DNA from: Prochilodus magdalenae
Lineage: Eukaryota > Chordata > Actinopteri > Characiformes > Prochilodontidae
Assembly: GCA_024036415.1 (NCBI GenBank)
Contig: JAMWET010001300.1
Coordinates: forward strand, 1,295,501 to 1,359,500
Direction of reading: 5' to 3'
Length of the DNA stretch: 64,000 bases
Below are positions 36,101-48,010 of this stretch, one piece after another; within the stretch, counting starts at the first letter, position 1, and every line of letters begins with the position of its first letter. Position numbers and translations under genes: made by a program. Under the pieces are notes generated by a model. That model had not been told where the DNA came from. It ran no database searches and saw only the letters and a program-made list of their open reading frames with translations.

Positions 36101-39100
36101 AACTGCAATGTGTGTAAAGGTCCTCTCTATCAAATAATGATAATAGAGTCCTTGATTTGGCCCCATGCTTTCTCTCATGCTTTCTCTAATAGCACCATGA
36201 AGGTCATTACTTGGAAAAATGGTGGTGAAGTAGGAATGGTTGGTTTCTTACCTTTTCTTCTGTTTCCTCTAGTTCTCCGTGTTTCTGGGGATTATATTCT
36301 TCCTGGAGCTGACCGCTGGAGTTCTTGCCTTTGTTTTTAAGGACTGGATCAAAGACCAGCTCAACTTCTTCATCAACAACAACATCAGAGCCTATCGAGA
36401 CGACATCGACCTCCAGAACCTTATTGACTTCACTCAGGAATATGTAAGAGAGAGAGTCCGCTGTGTTCATGATGAACTTGCGAGTATTTCACAATAAGAA
36501 TGCAGATAAAGAGAAATCTAAAGTTAAATGAAAGCATGAAGATAATGTGGTGAAACAGAGAATGAGAGCAGGTGAGTGGATAACAAAGAGAGAACTCTGG
36601 CTAACATTTAGTGCACTGTTTGGCAGTAGTAGCCAGAGTATCAGCTATACAGTACACTACAGGACTTTTGTCTAGACCAGCCTGCTATGATCACAGTGAC
36701 TCCACTGCTTCTACCCTTTTTTTTTTTGCTCTGATATCTGATATTTGAACCTTTCAGTCCAACCTTTCCACCTCCCCAAAGCAGCCTCCCCTGCCATTAT
36801 GCTTTTTTTCCCTGGGGGCAGCTGCCAATTTGTGTTACTGACCAACGGTCAGGCACTGAAGTTCCGTTGGGCCACTAGCAAGTCTAGATATATGCACCCC
36901 AGTATTGACCAGTATACGTCAGTGTGCGCTGTTTGTCCCAGGTGGTCTCCTTTTAACGGTGCAGCACATGTGCTGGGTGAATACTTTAATGCCTTTTGTC
37001 TCTTTCTCACTCTCCCAGCAGCCGCTGCACATAGCAGCCCACTGGGATGTTCAGATGGCCAGTCTATTCCCTTGGTCAAGCTAACTAAACTTTGTCCCAT
37101 GAGCAAAAGCTGGTCAATGAGGACATTTAATTGGCTAGACAGAAAGTTACCCTTACACTGCTCCTTACACAGTGAGAGAACAAACATCATGCATTTCTGT
37201 GGGAAAGATTTACCTAATGACTCTGTCACCACCTGTACAGTTAGAACCATGCTGTGTACATGAACTGTGAATGTACCGCTGTCAGTGTGATGGGCTAGCT
37301 GTGAATATGCTAGTCTTCTCGCCTTGGACCTCAGTTTATATCACGATCACAATATCAGTCCGAAACATCATACTTAGGTATTTTGTCGAAATCAGTCAGC
37401 TGTACCCTTTGCCCACCACAAACAGTGCATCTCAAAGACAAACGAGTTTGGACAAACCTTATATAGGAAGTAGGGAGCTAATTAAGATTTAGAGAGAATT
37501 AAAAAAGAGACAAAAAGATAAAAGAGAGACAGAGAGAAAAAGACGAGGACACAGAGAACGCAGCTATCTTTGAGAACATGACTATCTTTGCTTACATCAT
37601 TAAGGAAATGGACCAAACCAGTTCCCATAGCAACCTAATCTAAATGGAGGGCCTATCCTGAATCCTTACGTTGTTATTTTGAATGTTTATTTTACTGTTA
37701 TTGTCATTTTCATTCGGGATCAGGAATAGCTCCTACCACCCCTGTGGGAGACTGGAGTTCAGTTTTGGTTTGGGTGACTATGCTGTGCTAAACCAGCAAG
37801 AGTCCTTGGGCAAGACTCCTAACTCTACTTTGGCCTACCTGTAATATGATTAAACTTGCGAGTTGCTCTGGATAAGAGCGCCAGCTAAATGCGATAAAGG
37901 TCAGTGCTTCATGGTCATACAGATTGTGTGACAGGGGCTGGTAGGAGTCCAACCTCTCCACCTGTTTGGTTAAAAGCCTGTTATTGTAAAACAGTAGATA
38001 TCAGTGGTACATTGCATTTAGCATTCAGGGGAGGAATTTCTTTGCACTTTTGCATGAGGAATCCACAAATTTATCCACAAAGGATGGTCAATTAAACCCC
38101 AGGCAGTTTAGTAACAGTGGTGTAAAGGTTAGTGTATCATTTGGTATAAACCGGTATAAACTGTTTGAGCGCTTGGTAAGCTGCACTAGAAGTAAAGTTT
38201 ACGAGAACTAGGCACTTCATCCAGAAGCATCTTTGTGCACAAAGACATGTGGCGCCCAGACGACAGTTTCTGGATATCAGAGCAGGCAGGCAGCAGTGCA
38301 GTTTTTCAACTCTGTTTAGGGCCTTTGTGTCTCGCTGCGGTTGCCAGATCTACTCCAGGCAGATGACTCTTCCAGAACAAATTTAATTAGATATCGGAGT
38401 TCAGCAGAGCTCGTCACCCACTGGACAGGACTGTGACCCTGCCTGACAGAAATGATAAGGCACTCTGTGTAAGCATAGGATACAGACATGGGCTTACAGA
38501 TTTGGTTTAGCTGACACCCTCTAGAAGTGCACAGTAGACTGCCACGGCTAAACTGCTAATGGATCAATTTAGTATGAAGAAAAAAGTATTAATATTTAAT
38601 TCTATCCTCTCTTTTTACACATGATATTTCTCAGATATGGGAGAAGTAAAATCAGACAGAGTTTGTGTTATTCTCTCTTCTGTGCAGTGGGAATGCTGTG
38701 GGGCATTTGGAGCTGATGACTGGAACCTCAACATCTATTTCAACTGTACAGACAGCAATCCCAGCAGAGAGAAGTGTGGGGTGCCCTTCTCCTGCTGCAC
38801 CAAGGACCCAGCGGTAAGAGAGTGATGCACGGATACAAACAACACTTTATTTAACGTTAATGTACAGCAGGGGCTTAAACTACAAAACCCTATGCTTGCT
38901 GCTCGGCAGGCTGGATTTTAGGTATGTAAAATGGCTCCATATTAGCAGATTTCTTTAAAGAAGCATGCATACACTGAAAGCAGTACACTTAAACAGAATG
39001 CAGAGAGGTATGCATAAAATGTACAGCCTGTTTTTAGTATAGCTTAGTATACATACAGTGGCGCAAGAATTGAAACAACATAGTATGCATAGTGTTATAT

Positions 39101-40884
39101 ATATATACTGTTTTCAGTAAATTAAAATAAATATGTATTGAAAGTATCTCTATGGCTGGATGCTTTTTGGTATCTACTTATTTAACTTTTAATTAGGTTT
39201 AGCTCGGAGCACATGAAACCAGAATCAAAAACCAGTATGCTTTGGGAGTTGCTCCAGTGCGACTCGCTGCAGTAAAACAACCAAGATAGTGACTGAATAT
39301 TACTGTGCAGCTAGAAGAGAGATTTCTTATCGACCAGATGGTAAACATTGTGTTATATGTAATTTATTACTTAAGTATGCATAAGTTAGTAGCAAAAGCA
39401 ATTAATGGCATATTAGCATTTTCTAGTGTATGCTTACCATCCAGCATATGCAGAAAAAACAATTTAATGAATTCTATGCACACTTAAATATAAACTTGTA
39501 AAATGTAGTATGCATATACTGAAAATGGTATGCATATTGCTTACAGTGCATGCACACTACCTGCTTTATGTGAATATTCCCAGGTTTGAAACTATACAGT
39601 TTTGTGGTGTGTAAAAATGAGTAAGTATACTTTAATTAAGTATACTTAAACTAAGTATGCATACGATTATAACATATGTGCACTTAAGTATGAATACTTA
39701 AATGTTCATGGATACTTTAAAAAGTAGCATGCATAGTGCTTACAGTGCATACAGACAGAAAGTATTTCAAGTATGCAAAAGCAGAAAATAGCATGGATAA
39801 CTTTATGCATTCTGCTATGTGAATACTGTTTTCAGTCTATGTGTACTTTATAACATGTATGAAATGTCATTAGAATTTATGAAATGTCAATAGAATGCAA
39901 AGATACAGAGAAAGAATGTCTTTGATGTTAGTCTCTGTATTAAAAGTTTACTTATGTTGAGTCTCTTTATTGTAAGAACTTCTCCTTAGGGTATCTATAA
40001 TGAATTACTAAGATCTAGACATAAATGATGAGGAAAACACTCTTTGAAATACAGGGGGACCATCTTAAACTAATAAAGAGGAGACTGGAGCTGTTAATAA
40101 AATATGTTTACTCACAATAAATAAGTGCTTCAGAGGAGAGTCGGAGGAGTTCGCCCAAGGGCATCGATTATGGCGTGCTGTGAGTTATTAACCTTTCATA
40201 AGTCATTATCCAAAGGCATTAAACAATTTGACTGTAGGCTTTTTTCTTCCTGTGTGTAGTTAAATCACATCAGCAGTCTCATCAGGAGAGATATTACTGC
40301 TTAAATAGACATCGGACAGGCAAAGGCAAAGCCGTGTAAATGCATACCATGCAGGGCCATGTGATCTGGAGCTCATTTCGAGAAGTAGACGAAAAGTATA
40401 TTTAAAAAATGAACTATATTTAATACAAGCCACCTACACATGTCTAAAGCTTCTGACCCACAGTGTATGAATAATTCAGCTGAAAATGGCAGAAGTGCAA
40501 ACTTTACTACTAGCTCCATAAGCAGAGGAAGATGTAGCAGAGTCGGGGGCTAGTTAATAGTTGGTATTATATGAGTTTCAGCGATAAACAGATCATGACT
40601 ACTAGTGACAATTACAGAACAGATCATACATGCAGTGCCAAAGAGAGATCATTACAGACTGACAGAAACCGTTAAAAGTGTTAAAGAGAGGCTTCCTTGC
40701 ACTGGGATTGAACTCTGCTCTCTAAAATTAAAGAAAAAAACTGTGTTTGTCTGTAAAAACCATAAAGATATATTTATTTGGTCTGGTAGCCTTTTTAGAA
40801 AAGCTTTTTAGGTAAGCCTTGAAAGTTTTTAGTGTACAAAACATGTCCTTACAGTTGATGATGTAAATGGTTGTAGTGGTATTT

Positions 40885-40935
<51 letters not shown>

Positions 40936-42586
40936 TATATATATAATCTTTATATTGTACAGTAGTGAAGGGTGCTTTTGTAATGTTGTATTTTGCTATT
41001 TACCTAAAGCATAAATGATCTAGATTTCTGTTCACACATCAAAAAAAGCCTGCACTTCGACCCTTCAAGCCTTACATCCAACCAGAGTTGGTTGCTCCAA
41101 CTGGATTATATCCTGATAAGATTTCAGCCACTTACACTCAGCATTTACACTTGTTTGTCCAAATGATCTCCACTTGGTTGTGCCGATTGCTGCATGGTAT
41201 GGAATACGCTATTCTGCTTGTTATACCTCAACCGATTTCCAGTTGGTGGGTTATTTACTTCAAGTCATGTTTACTCTGTACACATCTGTGAAGGATTGAG
41301 CTGTAGAATTTTAAACTGATGACTCAACATCATGTAGCAAGTCTAATGTTTCTGATCAGATAAACTGCTCTTTTTTTTGCTCATGCTTTGTAAAGTTTGT
41401 CCAAACTCATGACTGAAAAAAGACATTTGCTATCGCACGGTTAGGTCAATTGTTTAATGGGGAACAAGTCTTTCCTTCCAGCTTCTTATCTGTCCCAGCC
41501 ACACACAGCCCAGGCCCAGTGCCTCCTCAGAAACAAAACACCTCTGTCCACTTTCTCCCTGTCTGTCCAGGAGAAAGAATTTATAGTCCACTTCCTGTTT
41601 TTTTAGGAGGATGTCATCAACACGCAGTGCGGATATGATGTCCGGGCTAAATCGGTACGTTGACCTCTTATTCTTCTTTCTTTCAGTACTTCCCTCAAAT
41701 GCCGTCTTCAGAAGAATAACAAGAAATGAAGAGTGTCAGTGTTGATTCTGTAGATGGAAGATTATACCAATAGGAAGAACTATAACAGTAATACAGCTAT
41801 ACCGTGGATCTCATTACTCATGCTGATTTAGTATTGTAGCCCTAATAGCAAAAATAAATACCATAAATAAAAGGTATCCTTTTGCCACTTATTCGTCTTC
41901 TCATCTTTCAGAGAAACCCTCATAACAATGTTGCCAAAAATCAAACCCCCTGTAATTCTGTCCCCTTTTCCCTGTGTGGACATTTTAGGAGGTGAAAATT
42001 TGTCTTCTGTGAAACCATTTAGGAGAAACGCTTGTTACGATAGTGATAATAAAGCAAAAGTAAAAACAAAATCACTGCCATAATTACATCTGTGATGTGA
42101 AATTAGATTCCTAAGCACATATTCAGAAGATTACACATAGAGCAGAAGGAGCCCCTGGGAGGCCTTCACAAGTCCATTATACGCTACAGCAGAGATGGTC
42201 ACAATTCTATTGTTTATCAACTGGTTATCATCAGACGTCTAACGGTGTATTTTCAAAGTGCTGCATTTTGATCTTCAGACTGCTGTGTAATTTGTTCTGT
42301 TCTTTAGAATGACGAGCAAAGGACGTACATACATGTGAAAGGCTGCGTGCCTCAGTTTGAGAAGTGGCTACAGGACAACCTGACAGTAGTGGCAGGCATC
42401 TTTATAGGAATTGCACTTCTACAGGTGAGGGTCTTTAATCTTCACAGTCTCTTTTCTTACACATTCAGTTCATTCTTTCTATTTCCTCAAGGTTTTCTGC
42501 ATTTCTGTTTTGTTTGGCAGATATTTGGAATATGCCTGGCGCAAAACCTAGTGAGTGATATTGAGGCGGTGCGGGCGAGCTGGTAA
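23826..42586 (+). CDS. tspan5: tetraspanin-5 (TspanC8 family), eight coding exons, complete
   Basis: Joined exons 23826-23906, 33204-33254, 35566-35712, 36273-36443, 38688-38813, 41607-41654, 42308-42424 and 42521-42586 give 268 aa, the length of human TSPAN5; every intron is phase 0. Tetraspanins are four-pass membrane organisers; TSPAN5 belongs to the TspanC8 group that drives ADAM10 exit from the ER and sorting, affecting Notch and cadherin shedding. Visible: four hydrophobic segments (exons 1-2, 3, 4, 7-8), a large extracellular loop from about residue 114 to 232 with the CCG motif (C153-C154-G155) and eight cysteines (153, 154, 170, 180, 186, 187, 200, 221), N-glycosylation sites at N49, N169 and N232, and juxtamembrane cysteines near the N terminus suited to palmitoylation. 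It ends EAVRASW like the mammalian protein. TSPAN17 is the nearest alternative, but exons 1 and 5 fit TSPAN5 better. Which teleost paralogue (a or b) is unknown. Confidence 0.96.
24249..24305. repeat. (TTTC)n microsatellite
   Basis: Imperfect tetranucleotide tract near the 5' end of tspan5 intron 1. Confidence 0.9.
25071..25120. repeat. (CTTT)n microsatellite
   Basis: Second CTTT tract about 0.8 kb after the first, also in tspan5 intron 1. Confidence 0.9.
33204..33254 (+). CDS. tspan5: tspan5 exon 2
   Basis: 51-nt exon, tttacag|TTATTGGGC to GAGAAG|gtgaga, encoding [17 protein letters not shown]: the rest of TM1 and the start of the small extracellular loop. Found only by splice signals and family match, 9.3 kb after exon 1. 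Confidence 0.95.
34063..34126. repeat. short palindromic MITE-like element, GTGCAAAAGTCTT ends
   Basis: About 64 bp with inverted arms gtgcaaaagtctta and gcctaaaacttttgcac, flanked by TA-rich sequence. The same end motif occurs at 55480-55505, so this may be a minimal derivative of that Tc1/mariner family. Lies in tspan5 intron 2. Confidence 0.5.
35035..35320 (+). mobile_element. degenerate LINE reverse-transcriptase fragment
   Basis: Near 35050 a frame reads LGVLFDST and near 35160 [13 protein letters not shown], followed by ALAWLQ, the order seen in the C-terminal half of L2/CR1-like ORF2 (LGV-FDS ... SRLDYCN). Stops and frame slips break it. Lies in tspan5 intron 2. Confidence 0.6.
35566..35712 (+). 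CDS. tspan5: tspan5 exon 3
   Basis: 49 codons from GVLSNISS to TFLLKF, with donor TTT|gtaagt. Covers the small extracellular loop with an N-I-S sequon, TM2 and the conserved GCIGALREN cytoplasmic turn. Confidence 0.96.
36273..36443 (+). CDS. tspan5: tspan5 exon 4
   Basis: 57 codons, [13 protein letters not shown] (TM3) through FKDWIKDQL and the first helix of the large loop, ending DFTQEY|gtaaga. Confidence 0.96.
37727..37900 (+). mobile_element. SINE with LINE-derived tail
   Basis: ctgtgctaaaccagcaagag, ccttgggcaagactcctaac and the end gagttgctctggataagagc match the widespread fish SINE body and L2-type tail. The same tail in reverse ends the LINE at 13108-14010. Located in tspan5 intron 4. 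Confidence 0.7.
38688..38813 (+). CDS. tspan5: tspan5 exon 5
   Basis: 42 codons after tgtgcag. Carries [15 protein letters not shown] (CCG motif), the FNCT sequon and CGVPFSCC, so six of the eight loop cysteines. Donor GCG|gtaaga. Mammals have Gln where this has Glu-152. Confidence 0.97.
38985..39850. repeat. degenerate repeat rich in GTATGCAT and AGTATACTT words
   Basis: Many copies of tatgcata, gtatgcat, agtatactt and cacttaagtat in both orientations (for example 39065-39090, 39510-39545, 39625-39680, 39715-39790). Looks like one or more decayed palindromic elements or a diverged tandem array inside tspan5 intron 5. Confidence 0.5.
40887..40945. repeat. (AT)n microsatellite
   Basis: About 45 bp of pure AT dinucleotide plus a short interrupted tail, in tspan5 intron 5. 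Confidence 0.93.
41607..41654 (+). CDS. tspan5: tspan5 exon 6
   Basis: A 48-nt exon, ttttag|GAGGATGTC to TCG|gtacgt, encoding [16 protein letters not shown] with loop cysteine C200. Confidence 0.95.
42308..42424 (+). CDS. tspan5: tspan5 exon 7
   Basis: 39 codons, ctttag|AATGACGAG to CTACAG|gtgagg. The first ten residues ([10 protein letters not shown]) differ from mammalian TSPAN5, whereas [16 protein letters not shown] and TM4 are nearly identical to it. The following intron is only 96 bp. Confidence 0.95.
42521..42586 (+). CDS. tspan5: tspan5 exon 8 (terminal coding exon)
   Basis: [20 protein letters not shown] and TAA. Two internal donor-like sequences stand out: CTA|gtgagt at 42550/42551 (phase 0) and TG|gtaagc overlapping the stop codon. 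Either could join the exon-like segments near 47.7 kb. Confidence 0.95.
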   Translation: MFGICLAQNLVSDIEAVRASW

Positions 42587-45500
42587 GCAAACACTGAACA
42601 CAGCCTAAAACACGTCTAGCTCTGTCTGCTCTTTTTCTACACAGTGATTCTGCGCCCACAGCCATCTGACCCCATCTCCCTCAGCATGCCATAGCTGGGC
42701 CTTTTTTAGATTTTGAACTTAATGTGCCATTACCCATCTGTTATAGCTTTCATAGGGCAACACTTTATTTTCAGTCATGCAAGACCAATGCTGCGGCAGA
42801 AATAGTGCACCACCATTAGCCGTACATTTATTAGTAGAGTATATGTAGTGTTGTACTATGTGGCTTGAGATGCAGCGCAGGTTACTGTCTCGTTGTAAAG
42901 GGAAAGCTATAAAACCTCTTGACTCTTTTAATGGAAGAGCGAGACGTTCCCAATAAACAGATGCCATGTTGAGAATTAGTAGCTTTTTCATTCATTTTCA
43001 ACTTTTGAACTCTCAACCCCCTTTGCAGTGTCTCTGGGGTACACCAGGCAATTAGCATGACTATCATCATCAAACTGTGGTGTGCTGTGTTGATAAGTAA
43101 ACAGATGTGCTTATTTGTGTTCCTGACGCTGTATGACATGCTAGGGCTTTTTTTCTGGCAGAGAAGCATATGCTGCATTTTGGATGCTGGTGTGCTGGCT
43201 ATGAGTGTGCTGGGAGACCTCCTTTAGAAGCAGATGCTGTTCTAAGTTGATTTTCTTAAAAAATTAAGGCTTTAATTTGACTACTGCTGTTTTTACCTAT
43301 GGTCATTTGTGTAAGAGGGTCTCATAGTTTCAGAAACTACATAACACTGTTGTCCAAAGCATCTCCAAAAAATCAAAAAATAGCATCTTTATAGGAGAGG
43401 GCAAATCCCTAATTTATTATTAAAGCAAGTGAATGGAACCAAACCTGTTTCCAAGCAATTTTAAGCTACTTCTGCTGTTGGACCGTTCATCATGAGAGTT
43501 TTAGGCATTTAGTGGCAGTTTAGGGCATTTTAAGGCATGTTTTCTTTGGACAGTGTTAATAAGTAGGTCTAAGTGAGATTACTTAACAACTAAACAGTGT
43601 ATAAGGCAAGTGTGTGGTGCTTTTCACTATGCATTGTGTTCACTGCTAATTAGCTAATGTAGCTCCAGTGCAAAATCTGAAGTAGTGTGACATTGTGTAT
43701 CAGGTTTCCATAAGTCATTTGAAAAGCAGGTCTCCAATCCACATGCTATAGCCACAAAGAGCTGGTATGAATGCAGGTTTTCTAGCAGGAGCCCACCTGC
43801 ACTGACTTCTTTTGTCAAATTGTGAATCAGGTGTGTTCCTTGTGAAGAAGACTGGACACCCTGTGTAAAGGCCCCTGACTGATCATTTGAAAACATACTT
43901 GGATTCAGATCTCAAGACTGCCATCTTGTGGACAGTGCATGGGCATTAACATATCCTTCCCATTAGATGCACTTCAAAAATATTATTATTGGAAATCTGA
44001 TGATAGTAATCCAAAATATAAAGGTTCCTTGTCATATTCTACATACAGTTTTTTAGAACTGTACCTGTAACTGTACTTAACGTGTAACAAATTCCCTCAT
44101 GTAATTGAGCTTTTTAGGAGAAAGTGTCCATGACCTCCACTCCTCCACTCCGTATTCCTCCTCCCTGAGCAGGCCTACCACAGTGTGTTTGTGTATGTTG
44201 CACACTACCATTGCCATTGCTTTGCCAGCTCACCTCACCACTTCACTTCTCCTCCCCCACGCTTCTATCAGGCTGCCGCCCCCCTCTTATGCTGCCCGTC
44301 ACCCACCACCACACTCCAGCAAGAAAGTGCACTCCTGAGGGAGGTGTGCACTCACTCGGTGGGTGCAAACGTATGCCTCTTTCTGATCTTTCGCGAATCT
44401 TGAAAATCTGCACAGCCCTGCAAGTCTCTTCCTCCCTCCCCCTCTATGTAACAACATTTGAATGCTAGTAACCACTCTTACGATGTTTGGCCATTTACTA
44501 ACATCTGATACAGTCACTGTGGCAACATCCACTAAAGACCCTCACGCTAGTGATGCACACCTCTGAAACACTGTTGCAACTATCTGAAAGTGCTACTTAT
44601 CAGTTAAACATCAGTTAGCTAAATATCAGTTAAACCAATCACAGTAATTCACACAACAGAAGAGTTGACTCTAAGCATGCCAAATCCCAACTCTTATGGA
44701 CATGCTGTACTGATACAGTCGATATTTTCATAGATAACTGTTAAATTTAAATATATAGATTTCCAGTCGTAACACTAAGTAATTGTGCAGTAGACAAATT
44801 ATGTTTAACTAACCACCACAACTTTATATTTTCCCAAACATACTTTTAAAGTAGCCTCTCTGCAGCTTTATGCACTCTTTACAGGCTCCTAGGCAGAGTG
44901 GACTGCAACAAGCTTAGCCAAGTTCCACATAGGCTAAACATGTGTAGACATTTTATCTTATATATGTAAATTACCTTAAAAATGTAAATTAATGTAAATG
45001 TAATTTAATTTCATCATAAGCCTTTCGATACATGCATTCAGTTTTTCATATTACATATTGTTAATATTATCCTTGTTTGCACACTTTTTAAATGTAAATA
45101 CTGAGTTACATAATTAATGATAAGGTTTACATAATTTATTACAGTAAGTTCAAGAGAAACCTTTTCCTGATCATAAATTATTTAAAAAATGCATTAACAT
45201 TAAAGATGCTCTTTTCTTTCTTCTCTTTTTCTCTTCTATCACTAAAACATCAAATTTAATTCATAACATCCCCTCTTCTACTAACAAACACCAACGTGTA
45301 GAGAAGTGACAGTACAGTATTGTATAGTATCTTGACTAGCATGTTAGCTTGTAGTTAGGACTCATCATATTAGCTTGAATAGCATTTTTCCCATATACTG
45401 TATATCTATACTGTATACTATATATATTATTGAGTATATCTTACTATATTGAATGGTCTAATACGCTGACAATAGAAACATATTAATATAAGGTACACTT

Positions 45501-47681
45501 TCACCCACTGTAGCAGAAAATTGCTGTTTTGAGAAAGCACCGCCTACGTGTGGCCTTTTTTGAAAGTTTCAAATCGTCTCTTTTGAAAGAATTTCACCAA
45601 GTATGTCATTAATATCAAAGTGCATCATGCTTCTCTTAGCTGGTTTTAACCACGACCTCTAAAGGTTAATGGGTAAATGGGAACATGTCAGCACAGTGAT
45701 CGTGGCCTCTAATTCTCTCCATGTTCATTGCCATCCTAACTGTCCAGGTTCTGTCCACTGTCTTTAGCCTCCGCATCTCACTGCAGTAGTTTAACATCTC
45801 ATCTCCCTGTGCCTTCTTCTCATGCTGGCTTGCTTTGCTGCAACCTTCTTTATTCACCTTCCCTCCTCAGAGTATCATGGGGATTTTCTCCCCCACACAG
45901 AGATTAAACAGTAAATGCTGACCTTATGCTTTACACCGCAGTCTGTAAGTAATTGGGCAGTGATTTTTGTTGTTTTGCCTCTGTAGTCCAGCAGATTGGA
46001 ATTGAAATAAAACCATGACTGCAAAGTTAAAGTGCAGAATCAGCGGAATGGTATCCCCTCATTTCAGGGGACCATAAGTGTTAGATCAACTGGACATAAT
46101 CTTAAATAGAACTGTGGTTTAAAAGCTATACATGCCAGAAATAAACATTACCCACATAATCACACATGCATAATTAACGAGCACTGGGTATTTTCCTGGT
46201 GATGATGTGTCAGACACTTTAATGTAAACGTTTCTACAGTTTCTGTCTGATTATCAGTAAGTTTAATGCTCCTCAGGGGCGTACAGAGTACAAAACAACC
46301 AAAGTGAAGTAACTATTACTGCACAGCTACTTGCATCCTGCCATGTATACAGGCATATGCAATGTTCTAAGCACCCCAGTCAAATGACGATTTTTGGTTT
46401 GTGATAGTAAAATGACATTTCCTTTACAGGGAACAAACTTAAACCTGTCTGGAATGGTTCTTAACCCCATGTTGTTTAATTTAGCAAATTAAAAGAAGTG
46501 TGTTCTCTGTATAGGATGTGTAACTTCTCTTAGTAAATCAACAAAACGGCTCATTTGACCAGGGCATCTGTAAATTTGCGCACAACTGTATCTTACCTGA
46601 AATGTATTGATTAGTTAAAGTCATTTCAATGTTTTTTTTTTTCAAGCTTGCAAAACTGTAACATGTAAACTGGCGAGTATTAACCCATTAATTCCATATA
46701 CTGCACATGAGTAGCATAAGCTGTTAGGAAAAATAGAGACTGATAGAGAAATTAAATATGGGTGCCAGTTTTATTATCCAAGTACAGCTCCAGTTTCAGC
46801 AGTGCCCAGACAAAGACTTGGAGGACCACAGCACTGCAGTTTGGTGTTTTCTCTGATTCAGCTTATTAGGTAATCCATTAATGTAATGAATAGAGTGAGT
46901 TTGGCTGTGTTCACACAGGCAGCTCAAGTCTGTCTCTTATCAGCATATCCATAGTGTAAAAGGCAAAAGGCGAGGTGAAAGCCAGGCTTAAACTATGTGT
47001 ATGCAGATTCATATAAGATCTCTGGACATGCAGCCAGTCAGATTCTATGTGCTAGTAAACTAGTCATGCAAACTTGATAATGCTGTCCAATTTTAAGAAG
47101 TTGTAACAAAATACGCATATATAATGGGAGTAGCTGTGCTGTGATGTCAGCACTTTTTGTACCTTAAAAACTAAAAATTAAAAAAATTAAAGACAAAAAA
47201 AAACGAACCCTGCAATGGCTTTTGTGGTTTTCCGAGGTAAACGGTGAGGTTAATGAGAGCTTGTTTAAAATAGGCAGCGTACTTTTGCATGCCCATGACT
47301 AAAATGGGTACTGAAATATAAGCATATAAATTGGATATTGTAACTTTCAGTGTGGACACAGGCTAAAGCTAATAGAGACAGAACAGAATAATCCATCTGA
47401 TTTTACCTGCTGCAAGTGCTGCACTGCTGTGGCTTCCGGGACTTTGGAGGACATTGCCTTCACTATATTTACGTCAGGCTTAAAAAAAAAAAAACTCTAC
47501 TGGCCTGAAAACCTGATTATATGTTATTAAATATTAGTGAGTAGATGGATTGTACAAATAGAGCTAACCACTTCTTGCCTGTAACTAAATTACTCAGGTT
47601 CAATCAGCTGCCTGGGATAAGGGCAAATCTGATCAAAGACATATTTGATTTTCTTTCTCATCTCTTCTTCTTTTTCTGCAG
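42587..47681. other. tspan5 3' flank or alternative intron
   Basis: 5.1 kb between the main stop codon and the candidate alternative exons; must include the principal 3' UTR. Contains a C-rich stretch at 44130-44350, a gctgcattttggatgctggt phrase at 43170 related to 13080, and DNA-element fragments from 45940. No second gene seen. Confidence 0.5.
45940..46592. mobile_element. possible decayed Tc1/mariner-type fragments
   Basis: tctgtaagtaattgggcagtg and tgttgttttgcctctgtag (45940-45990) and then agggaacaaacttaaacctg through gtaaatttgcgcacaactgta (46428-46592) resemble ends of two common fish DNA-element families. Decayed and non-coding. Confidence 0.4.
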
Positions 47682-47727
47682 CTTGTTCTCCTGAAGCAGA
47701 AGCTAACACCGCAGCATACTTTCACAG
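47682..47727 (+). other. candidate alternative or 3' UTR exon downstream of tspan5
   Basis: A 46-nt segment with a strong pyrimidine tract and ctgcag acceptor and a CACAG|gtaaca donor. Read in phase 0 it is open (LVLLKQKLTPQHTFT) and continues into the next candidate exon. It could serve an alternative tspan5 C terminus or be untranslated. Evidence is splice signals and frame only. Confidence 0.35.
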
Positions 47728-47810
47728 GTAACACAAAGCAAATACATCTACCAGACCTATTGCAGAGAAGTCTGTGTCTAAATAACGTTTCTTGTTTGTT
47801 TGTTTTTTAG

Positions 47811-48010
47811 GAACACGCAGGAACAGAAATAGGAGTTAGAGCGCCAGCAACACAGCAACTCCACATGCCAAGTTCACTGGGGTCATATGCGTACTACTGT
47901 GACCTGCACCATTATCTTTTACTGTAAATATTGATTTTACTCGAGTGTTTTGTGTGTAAGAAATGTACAAGATGTGTGGCTCCTGCATGCCTCTCACACT
48001 GGCAGTGAGT
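47811..48010 (+). other. candidate terminal exon (alternative tspan5 3' end)
   Basis: Starts after a T-rich tract and tttttag, 83 bp after the previous candidate exon. Continuing its phase gives GTRRNRNRS and then TAG at 47837-47839. The right end is arbitrary because no poly(A) site was defined. Coding status unproven. Confidence 0.3.

Noticed and set aside
36745..37263. Plus-strand 172-codon open frame in tspan5 intron 4, with an antisense frame
   Set aside because: No family motif, odd composition and an equally long antisense frame; probably chance or old repeat. The antisense frame (36849-37250) has no recognisable domain either.
40680..40730. tRNA-like ttgcactgggattgaactctg
   Set aside because: Resembles a T-arm region, but no A and B boxes in order and no cloverleaf; not called a tRNA or SINE.
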